From: Firmicutes bacterium UBA5449
Lineage (GTDB): Bacteria; Bacillota; SHA-98; UBA4971
Assembly: GCA_002424305.1 (NCBI GenBank)
Contig: DIQZ01000059.1
Coordinates: forward strand, 1 to 6,008
Length of the DNA stretch: 6,008 nt
Reading direction: 5' to 3'
The position numbers and the translations under genes are program-made. This document shows positions 1 through 5,504 of this stretch, in pieces; position 1 is the stretch's first letter; every line of letters begins with the position of its first letter. The notes beneath the pieces are model-generated. The model saw nothing but the letters and a program-made list of their open reading frames with translations, searched no databases and had not been told where the DNA came from.

Positions 1-1
1 C

Positions 2-2500
2 TACGGAGCTAGGGACACCATCCTAATCTTGTATCTCTACCAAGAGCACAATTACCAGAACTTCCTATTTTTGGTGAACACAAACAGCGTGCTCAGTAAG
101 ACCGTTGACAATCTGATTACGGTTGTTTCCGACAAGTACCTTTATCGAAATCCGATTAAGGTGGAGGGAGAGCGAGTCGAAATACGAAAAGTGAACAGTT
201 TCCCGCGATCTCAGAGCAAGAACACCATTTACTTGAAGCTTGCTACCGTACAGAGTGTATCATCGGATATTTACACGCAGAAGGAAAATAGCATGGCCAC
301 AAAAGACTATGGGCTTCATAAAGTAGTTGTGTTGGGAGACGAGGCTCATCATTATTCGGCATCAACAAAGTCAGAGAGAGAAGCGGAGCAATCGTGGGAA
401 CAGGCCATTTCAAAGATCCTCGAAGCACATGAAGAAAATTTACTGTTGGAGTTCACTGCTACCATTGATCTGGAAAACCGAAATGTTTATGAGAAATACA
501 AGGATAAAATTGTGTATCGATATACTCTGGATCGATTCATCCAGGACGGGTACTCTAAGAACGTAAAGCGGATCCAATCAAGCAATACGGACCTTGATAA
601 CATGCTAAATGTGGTCTTGTTAAGCGAATACAGAAGAAGGTACGCTTTGGAAGTACATGATACATTTGTTAAGCCAGTTGTTATGTTTAAATCGCAGACG
701 ATCGATGCGTCAAATGAAGCAAACAACCGCTTCAATCAGTTAGTTGATTCACTAACAGAAGAGTCTCTAGGCGATTTTTTGGATCGTCAAGTGCAGATTG
801 CCACTGCAGATAACAGCGAGACTCTTGCACTTGCCCACGCTTATTTTCGAGCTAGAGAGGCGGACTGGCCTGAGATTATTCGTGACATTAAGCGGGAGTT
901 CGCCCCCTCGCGCATTATTAATGCCAACGATTCAGACCGCTCCAACATGTTGGAGAAAGGGCAATATGAGGCGTTGAACAGCCTGGAAAGCCTGTCGAAT
1001 CTGTACCGGGTAGTCTTTGCTGTGGCAAAACTCACCGAGGGTTGGGATGTACTAAATCTCTTCGACATAGTACGCCTAAGTGATCATCCTACGGTGAGCG
1101 GGACAAAGGCAAAGACAATTTCGGAAGCACAACTAATAGGCCGTGGCGCGAGATATTTCCCTTTTTTGCTAAATGGTCAACGTTCCTATACTCGACGATT
1201 TCGTGATGATTCCGAAGATAGTATGATTCTGGAGACTCTTCATTATCACACTATAAATGAACCACAATACCTTAAGAATCTAGTTGCGGCTTTGGATGAA
1301 ATGAACTTGCCGACTGGAGTGGACAAGAGAAATCCACTGATTGATGTGAAGATCAAGAAAGACTTTAGAAGAACTAACGTTTGGCAAAAAGGGAGGGTCT
1401 ATTACAATGAAACAGTGGAGGTGAGTGATGACTATTTTGATTCCCTAGAAAAATACGGGGTGGACAACAAAAGCGATGTTGTTATACCACATATCTCGGC
1501 ATTGAAGGAGGTCACTTATAGGGAACGAGAGGTCCAGCCGGATTCCAGCCAGGTTCACAACGTTCCCCTGTCCTTTGATAGGCGCCATTTATATAAGGTC
1601 ATGAACAGGGTAACATTCTATCACTTCTGTAATATGAAGAGATACATTCCGCAGTTGAAGTCTCGCGACGAGTTTCTTGGGGAGAAATGGCTGAATATTT
1701 TCAGCCGAACGATTTACGCATCTATACCCCAGTCCATGAAAGCCTCTTCCATTACGTCTCGGGAAAAGCTCACTATCTTAGAGCGATACTTTTTAGAGGT
1801 GTCCAAGCAGATAAAACTTGGCTATAGCAAACAGCGCGGAACGGCAACGTTTGTTGGCTATCCCATCAGGGAGTACATTGTCAATTACCGAAAAAGAATA
1901 CCCAATTATGACACAGCTTTGGCTCTTTACGGCCGCAGTCCGCAAAATGTGCAGCGATATGAGATTCATGACCCTCATTATGTTTATGATTCGGCAATCG
2001 TTAACATCACTGAAAAACAGCTTATTGACAGGATTCTTGAGAGAGCTCAGGAGTTGCATGAGAAGCATGATGATGTGTTCCTAATCCGAATGGATGAGCA
2101 CATGCATCGAGAATCGGTAAAAAGCCAAGAACTCACACTTCATCAGTTTGGTCAGGGGCATAATTCGATTGTGTTGGGGGGCTTCAAACCTGACTTTATC
2201 CTCTATCTAGGCAACTTAGACCAGGTGATTCAGATTTTTGTTGAGTCTAAGCGACCGAATGACGAAAAAGAGCAGTGGAAGGAAAAGCTCTTGCAGTATA
2301 TCAATGAACATGAAGCTGAAATAACGTTTGAAGATGAGACAGAGGACGTAAGGATCAAAGGGGTGAGATTCTACACTCTTAACGATGGCCGGGATACTAT
2401 CCGTCAAATTGGTGAAATTGCTCTGGGGCGGTCATTTAAGGGTTTGAGTATTGAGGAGGAAGCACCCCCGAGAACACATAAGGGTCTGTTTGATAAGTGA
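2..2500 (+). CDS. DEAD/DEAH-box helicase with C-terminal nuclease, type III restriction Res-like (5' end missing)
   Basis: This is a superfamily 2 helicase fused to a nuclease, expected to translocate on DNA using ATP and cut it. The frame is open to the left edge, so the TTG at 29 is probably an internal codon, not the start. Visible motifs are the DEAH box (338-349, followed by HYS), the TAT motif III (455-463), TEGWD motif V (1034-1048), and QLIGRGAR motif VI with its arginines (1130-1153). The start of the second RecA domain is near KPVVMFKSQ (from 671). At the C-terminus, PD (2189-2194) and ESK (2243-2251) form a PD-(D/E)XK site with 16 residues between D and E. The stretch ILYLYQ then NFLFLVN is typical just after Walker A in this family, so the GKT motif should lie at or beyond the edge; the nine codons visible before 29 do not contain it. 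Family proteins of this kind are called type III Res or stand-alone DEAD-box helicases. No Mod methyltransferase is seen after it, but one could lie upstream. Confidence 0.9.
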   Translation, partial: YGARDTILILYLYQEHNYQNFLFLVNTNSVLSKTVDNLITVVSDKYLYRNPIKVEGERVEIRKVNSFPRSQSKNTIYLKLATVQSVSSDIYTQKENSMATKDYGLHKVVVLGDEAHHYSASTKSEREAEQSWEQAISKILEAHEENLLLEFTATIDLENRNVYEKYKDKIVYRYTLDRFIQDGYSKNVKRIQSSNTDLDNMLNVVLLSEYRRRYALEVHDTFVKPVVMFKSQTIDASNEANNRFNQLVDSLTEESLGDFLDRQVQIATADNSETLALAHAYFRAREADWPEIIRDIKREFAPSRIINANDSDRSNMLEKGQYEALNSLESLSNLYRVVFAVAKLTEGWDVLNLFDIVRLSDHPTVSGTKAKTISEAQLIGRGARYFPFLLNGQRSYTRRFRDDSEDSMILETLHYHTINEPQYLKNLVAALDEMNLPTGVDKRNPLIDVKIKKDFRRTNVWQKGRVYYNETVEVSDDYFDSLEKYGVDNKSDVVIPHISALKEVTYREREVQPDSSQVHNVPLSFDRRHLYKVMNRVTFYHFCNMKRYIPQLKSRDEFLGEKWLNIFSRTIYASIPQSMKASSITSREKLTILERYFLEVSKQIKLGYSKQRGTATFVGYPIREYIVNYRKRIPNYDTALALYGRSPQNVQRYEIHDPHYVYDSAIVNITEKQLIDRILERAQELHEKHDDVFLIRMDEHMHRESVKSQELTLHQFGQGHNSIVLGGFKPDFILYLGNLDQVIQIFVESKRPNDEKEQWKEKLLQYINEHEAEITFEDETEDVRIKGVRFYTLNDGRDTIRQIGEIALGRSFKGLSIEEEAPPRTHKGLFDK

Positions 2501-2604
2501 GCTTATTATCAATGTCGGGAACGGATTGTTGAGCAAAAGGTACCAGTTACATTGATAAAGCTACCGAGATTCTAATGATGAATGCACGAATGTATAACCT
2601 CCAG

Positions 2605-2630
2605 GTATCACTTTGAAAGACCGGTGATAC
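2605..2630 (+). repeat. Inverted repeat, 7-base arms GTATCAC / GTGATAC
   Basis: The arms are 2605-2611 and 2624-2630, a perfect match around a 12-base loop. CCA before and TGG after extend the stem past a small bulge. The outer pair 2588-2594 (GAATGTA) and 2658-2664 (TACATTC) could close a larger structure around it. No T-run follows, so it is not an intrinsic terminator. Confidence 0.55.
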
Positions 2631-2688
2631 TCTTGGAAAGCAATCGTGTATCATGGGTACATTCATACTCAGCTTAAAACTCAGAACC

Positions 2689-2708
2689 CATTGGGCATGT
2701 GCCCGATG
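2689..2708 (+). repeat. Near-perfect palindrome around GGGCATGTGCCC
   Basis: The arms 2689-2697 and 2700-2708 pair over nine positions, with one T-G wobble, around a 2-base centre. As RNA the innermost pairs would open to make a workable loop. As DNA it could be a dimer-binding site. No T-run follows. Confidence 0.55.
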
Positions 2709-2721
2709 AGTCGAGAGCACT

Positions 2722-2753
2722 CGCTCGGAACTATACGTTAGTAGTGCCGAGCG
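2722..2753 (+). repeat. Inverted repeat, 7-base arms CGCTCGG / CCGAGCG
   Basis: The arms are 2722-2728 and 2747-2753, a perfect match with an 18-base interior. Inside, ACTA and TAGT can pair around the loop TACGT, which gives a two-part stem. It lies 14 bases after the palindrome at 2689-2708. Its GC-rich arms make it the strongest stem in the gap. Confidence 0.55.
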
Positions 2754-2793
2754 AAACGTTCGTTGTGTAGAAGGACCTAGGCCTATCGTTTAG

Positions 2794-2943
2794 TTGTTAC
2801 CGAGGATTGACTTCATCAAGGACGGGAGGAACTATGAGCGGTACGTGAGGCAAGGGAACAGAGAAATTTAGAAGGAGATAGCGGTAGTTGCGGATGAGGC
2901 AAATGCCAGACCCATAAATGATGAACTAAACGAACGGAGGTAA
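2794..2943 (+). pseudogene. Possible coding remnant ending at the Mrr ribosome-binding site
   Basis: In this frame the codons read like protein: a charged run containing DFIKDGRNYERYVRQGN, then a TAG stop (2869-2871), then KEIAVVADEANARPINDELN and a TAA (2941-2943). The TAA directly follows the GGAGG that serves the next gene, a spacing typical of neighbouring genes in an operon. No good start codon or ribosome-binding site precedes it. Reading 2776-2802 in another frame gives a further plausible fragment, so frameshifts may also be present. I do not recognise the family. It may be the decayed C-terminus of a gene that once lay between the helicase and the Mrr gene, or chance open reading. 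Confidence 0.3.
2936..2940 (+). promoter_or_regulatory. Ribosome-binding site of the Mrr-like gene
   Basis: GGAGG lies seven bases before the GTG at 2948 and fixes that start. The same extended string, GGAGGTAAG, also precedes the next gene at 4012-4020. Confidence 0.85.
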
Positions 2944-2947
2944 GGCT

Positions 2948-3970
2948 GTGGCTCTGTGGCTTGTAAGGGCGGGAAGTTCAGGGGAATATGAGAAGAAGTT
3001 TCTTGATGAAAACCGAATCTATCTTACTTGGGATGACCTTGATGTTAATCTTCAGGAGGCATCGACAAAGGACGATGTTATGCGCATCCTAGATACGACA
3101 TATCCTAATGGAAAACCAGCTAGAAATAGGAATTGGGCAAACCAGATCTGGGCATTCGCCAAGGATATGGAAGTAGGCGACTGGGTGGTAATGCCCAGTA
3201 AGATGAAATCATTACTCCATTTTGGTGAACTAGAAGGAGATTATGTACACGATTCGAGGCAGGGGAGTCCCTATTTTCATCACAGAAAGGTAAAGTGGTT
3301 TGCCAAAGATATCCCCCGCACAAATTTTGACCAAGATATACTATACTCTCTCGGTGCATTTTTGACAGTATGTCGTATCAGCCGCAACGATGCTGAAGCC
3401 CGCATCAAGGCGATGGCACAGAATGGTTGGAAGAGCCCCGTTACACCACTTGATACAACTGCTATCTCAGATGACGACGGCGAATTTGATCTTGAATTGA
3501 TGGCCAATGATACCATCGTTCGATACATAGGAAGAAAGTTCAAAGGCCATGGTATGGCCAGACTCGTTGAAGCAATCCTGAAAGCAAAAGGTTATGCGAC
3601 ATACATGAGTCCAGAAGGTCCGGACAAAGGGATTGATATCCTAGCAGCTCCCGAGCCTCTTGGTTTTGGTCGCCCACGGATATGTGTTCAGGTCAAGACA
3701 ACGGATACCCCGGTGGATCGTCCTACACTAGACCAGCTGATTGGGGTCATGCAGAACTCCAATGCTGAGCAGGGGCTATTAGTCTCCTGGAGCGGATTTA
3801 AAAGTAGTGTGCATCGGGAAATACCTACCCAGTTTTTTAGAGTGCGTTTATGGGATCAAACCGCCATCATTGACGAGCTAATCGCATGTTATGACAGGCT
3901 CGATGAGGATATCAGGGCAGAGATTCCGTTAAAGAGAATATGGACACTTGCGCTTCCACAAGATGGGTAA
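2948..3970 (+). CDS. Mrr-family restriction endonuclease with extra N-terminal domain
   Basis: This 340-residue cytoplasmic nuclease is predicted to cut foreign or modified DNA, as Mrr-type (type IV-like) enzymes do. The C-terminal half (about residues 195-300) is the Mrr catalytic domain: GHGMARLVEAIL with helix glutamate E208, then GIDI with D230, then QVK (Q248, K250), giving D-X17-QxK. The Q in place of E is usual in this family, so the site looks intact. The N-terminal 150 residues begin WLVRAG and contain a GDWVVMP strand and a KVKW block. This resembles the EVE/PUA-like domains found in front of some Mrr nucleases, which are thought to sense modified bases; that assignment is from memory of the family, not an alignment. 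The GTG start has a GGAGG seven bases upstream, and the WLVRAG block follows at once as in relatives. The next nuclease gene starts 55 bases after its stop, so the two probably share a transcript. Confidence 0.88.
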   Translation: MALWLVRAGSSGEYEKKFLDENRIYLTWDDLDVNLQEASTKDDVMRILDTTYPNGKPARNRNWANQIWAFAKDMEVGDWVVMPSKMKSLLHFGELEGDYVHDSRQGSPYFHHRKVKWFAKDIPRTNFDQDILYSLGAFLTVCRISRNDAEARIKAMAQNGWKSPVTPLDTTAISDDDGEFDLELMANDTIVRYIGRKFKGHGMARLVEAILKAKGYATYMSPEGPDKGIDILAAPEPLGFGRPRICVQVKTTDTPVDRPTLDQLIGVMQNSNAEQGLLVSWSGFKSSVHREIPTQFFRVRLWDQTAIIDELIACYDRLDEDIRAEIPLKRIWTLALPQDG

Positions 3971-4010
3971 GCTTGCTAGAGTGTCTTATTGTTGGACCGA
4001 CTAGGAAGTT

Positions 4011-4016
4011 GGGAGG
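4011..4016 (+). promoter_or_regulatory. Ribosome-binding site of the NucS-like gene
   Basis: GGGAGG lies nine bases before the GTG at 4026 and supports that start. No promoter is evident in the 55 bases after the Mrr-like gene, which fits co-transcription. Confidence 0.8.
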
Positions 4017-4025
4017 TAAGAATTA

Positions 4026-4590
4026 GTGACACACGAGATTAAGGTGATTCAACCCAAGAAAGTGAGCATTAAGGATGACCCAATTCTAAGTGAAGCCTGG
4101 TTACAAGAGGTAATCGCAAACGATCCTTCAGTGCTAGGTTTAGGGGATTTAGTGCTCAAGGATCGGGAACGAATGCAGCCTAAGGCTGGTCGTTTAGACT
4201 TGCTCTTTCAGGATCAAGATACCAACAAACGATATGAAGTTGAGATCCAACTAGGAAAAACCGATGAGAGCCATATCATCCGCACCATTGAGTATTGGGA
4301 TATCGAAAGGAAACGCTATCCCCAATACGAGCATTGTGCTGTTATAGTGGCAGAAGAAGTAACTAGTCGATTTCTAAACGTGATTAGTTTGTTTAACGGA
4401 CACATTCCACCTCATTGCTATTCAGGTGAATGCCTATAAGATTGGAGACCAATGTTTTCTGACGTTTACGACGGTGCTGGATGAAATGCAACTAGGTCTT
4501 CTGGATGAAGATGAAGCGGTGCACGATGTTGCTGACCGAAACTATTGGGAAACCGAGCGAGGATCTAAGAATGTAAACCTGCATCCTTAA
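4026..4590 (+). pseudogene. NucS/DUF91-like PD-(D/E)XK nuclease, frameshifted and probably 3'-truncated
   Basis: As it stands the frame stops at 4439 after 137 residues. The first 127 residues look like a NucS/DUF91-type nuclease: an N-terminal EAWLQEVIANDPSVL helix, then GRLDLLF (D58), then YEVEIQLGK (E73-I-Q75, a glutamine where lysine is usual), then IIRTIEYWDIERKRYPQY. After NGHIP the sense is lost. Removing one C at 4410 or 4411 restores IPLIAIQVNAYKIGDQ and then FLTFTTVLDEMQLGLLDEDE, ending at TAA 4588-4590, for 187 residues. Relatives that I recall are longer, continuing after a YWE..RGSK segment; here that segment is followed within six codons by a stop, so the C-terminus seems lost from about 4573. 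The shift is not at a known slippery site, so a mutation or a sequencing error is more likely than programmed shifting. The mobile element begins just downstream and may have caused the truncation. Confidence 0.8.
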
Positions 4591-4658
4591 ATCCTTAGAA
4601 ATGGGTAGTTTACGGCTCATTGTTTTCTGTACAGGTCATCCATAGCTGGCTTTAATCT

Positions 4659-4680
4659 GCCGTTTTCTACGGCTTTTTTT
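4659..4680 (+). terminator. Intrinsic terminator after the restriction genes
   Basis: Arms GCCGT (4659-4663) and ACGGC (4669-4673) enclose the loop TTTCT and are followed by seven T (4674-4680). The stem is short but the layout is typical of rho-independent termination on the + strand. It would end transcripts from the helicase, Mrr and NucS-like genes before the element's own promoter. Confidence 0.75.
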
Positions 4681-4690
4681 GATCCATGTA

Positions 4691-4719
4691 TTGATTTCCT
4701 TGGATCTTGTCCGTATAGT
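4691..4719 (+). promoter_or_regulatory. Predicted sigma-A-type promoter of the transposon genes
   Basis: TTGATT (4691-4696) and TATAGT (4714-4719) match the -35 and -10 consensus at 4 and 5 of 6 positions, with an ideal 17-base spacer. The start site would be near 4726, about 90 bases before the DUF6431-like gene. Inverted repeats overlap it: GATCCA/TGGATC (4681-4686, 4701-4706) around the -35, and TTGTC/GACAA (4707-4711, 4728-4732) around the -10 and start. These could be operator or transposase-binding sites; that role is inference. Confidence 0.6.
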
Positions 4720-4741
4720 AAATTTAAGACAATAAAGAGAA

Positions 4742-4777
4742 AAAGGGCCCCTAGACTTTTCGACGGTCAGGCCCTTT
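4742..4777. terminator. Leader hairpin AAAGGGCC / GGCCCTTT, possible bidirectional terminator
   Basis: Perfect 8-base arms (4742-4749 and 4770-4777) enclose a 20-base interior, in which GAC (4754-4756) and GTC (4766-4768) can pair further. On the minus strand it is followed by TTCTCTTTATT, a fair T-tail; on the + strand only by TTTCTCC, a weak one. It lies in the predicted untranslated leader between the element promoter and its first gene. It may block outside transcription or damp the element's own expression. Confidence 0.5.
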
Positions 4778-4802
4778 CTCCAACCTCCCTACCACCAAAG
4801 AA

Positions 4803-4808
4803 GCGAGG
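4803..4808 (+). promoter_or_regulatory. Weak ribosome-binding site of the DUF6431-like gene
   Basis: GCGAGG lies nine bases before the ATG at 4818. The later candidate starts at 4893 and 4899 have no such site, which favours 4818, although the first 27 residues from 4818 do not look like the family core. Confidence 0.45.
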
Positions 4809-4817
4809 TCTACCCCT

Positions 4818-5408
4818 ATGATACGTGGTTTTAGCCTGTTGTGCAAGATCAATTTTAGACATTACTCAACGCTCGATCTGTTTTATTGCTGTATGAGCAT
4901 GATCAAAATCCATGAATGCCCTTGTCCTGTTTGCGGCACTCGACATCCCTGCTGGACTGAGCACGCTATGTATCCTAGATTCCTCATCGGGTTCGACAGT
5001 GGGATTGTGTGCTGCCATTCTATCATGGTAACCCGCTTTATGTGTCAATCGTGTCGTTCTACCCATGCTTTGCTCCCCGAGTTCGTCATTCCCTTTAAGT
5101 CTCATAGCCTGTTCTTCGTGCTAGCGGTGTTAAAAGACTATTTCCTGAGCTCGCTTACCGTCAGCCAACTTTGCGCTAAATATGAGATTCCTCCTGCCAC
5201 GTTGTACTCCTGGAAAGCCGCATTTCTCAAAGATAAAAGGATATGGCTTGGGGCCCTGCAGGATGTCTTGACTTCTGCTGAAAAGTTCTTGGATTTCCTC
5301 TTAAGAAGAGGATTAGAACACAATCTAGGCGAGTTTTTTGCCATTGCGAACCGCTCCCTCTTCCAAACCCGTATCATCCGAGGAAACGGCAGTTTTACGC
5401 CAGACTAG
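4818..5408 (+). CDS. DUF6431-like zinc-finger/HTH accessory protein of a transposon
   Basis: This 196-residue protein probably binds DNA and assists the transposase encoded next to it. The N-terminal part has two cysteine pairs, CPVC (C36, C39) and CQSC (C76, C79), with further C and H residues between them, as in a zinc ribbon. They are followed by THALLPEFVIPF, a hallmark of the DUF6431 family. Residues 113-136 (LTVSQLCAKYEIPPATLYSW and on) form a helix-turn-helix of transposase type. The likely conserved protein begins near CPCPVCG (residue 34), so translation could start at M26 or M28 (4893 or 4899), but only the ATG at 4818 has a GAGG upstream. A promoter and a hairpin lie before it, and the transposase start follows 96 bases after its stop. 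The exact role of DUF6431 proteins is not known to me. Confidence 0.8.
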   Translation: MIRGFSLLCKINFRHYSTLDLFYCCMSMIKIHECPCPVCGTRHPCWTEHAMYPRFLIGFDSGIVCCHSIMVTRFMCQSCRSTHALLPEFVIPFKSHSLFFVLAVLKDYFLSSLTVSQLCAKYEIPPATLYSWKAAFLKDKRIWLGALQDVLTSAEKFLDFLLRRGLEHNLGEFFAIANRSLFQTRIIRGNGSFTPD

Positions 5409-5488
5409 GTCACTGGCATTTTTCATCACCATCCATTTCACATACAACCGGAATTCTTTTCCTAATTTGATGTTGTTATGCTGAAAGC

Positions 5489-5493
5489 GGAGG
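5489..5493 (+). promoter_or_regulatory. Ribosome-binding site of the transposase
   Basis: GGAGG lies eleven bases before the ATG at 5505. An in-frame ATG at 5478 would place this site inside the gene and has no site of its own, so 5505 is the better start. Confidence 0.7.
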
Positions 5494-5504
5494 TGATTCG
5501 TGTC

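Larger units (their letters stand above)
2501..2947. other. 447-base gap with no intact gene
   Basis: No intact open frame of gene length with a ribosome-binding site was found on the + strand, and no tRNA or rRNA was recognised. In the third + frame (codons from 2503) stops cut the gap into open runs of about 23 to 30 codons. The last run reads like protein and is listed separately. On the minus strand an open run of roughly 85 codons (about 2785 down to 2540) lacks a good start and has no coding character that I recognise. The gap also holds three short hairpins (2605-2630, 2689-2708, 2722-2753). A further 7-base pairing, 2588-2594 with 2658-2664, encloses the first hairpin. The gap could be a decayed gene, a structured RNA, or both. 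I saw no convincing promoter or T-tailed terminator after the helicase gene. Confidence 0.6.

Noticed and set aside
29..31. TTG as the true start of the helicase gene
   Set aside because: The frame is open upstream to the edge, there is no ribosome-binding site, and a family helicase needs a Walker A motif before this point.
2540..2785. Minus-strand open run of about 85 codons in the gap
   Set aside because: It has no good start with a ribosome-binding site and no recognisable protein character; it is opposite to all neighbours.
2501..2947. Group II intron or retron RNA in the gap
   Set aside because: No domain V-like hairpin, no GUGYG-type 5' end and no reverse transcriptase gene are visible.
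4401..4439. Programmed ribosomal frameshift in the NucS-like gene
   Set aside because: There is no slippery run or known +1 shift signal at the junction; a single-base insertion explains it more simply.
4573..4613. GTAAAC / GTTTAC inverted pair as the transposon end
   Set aside because: Six-base arms 29 bases apart are likely by chance, and the matching right end is not in the window.
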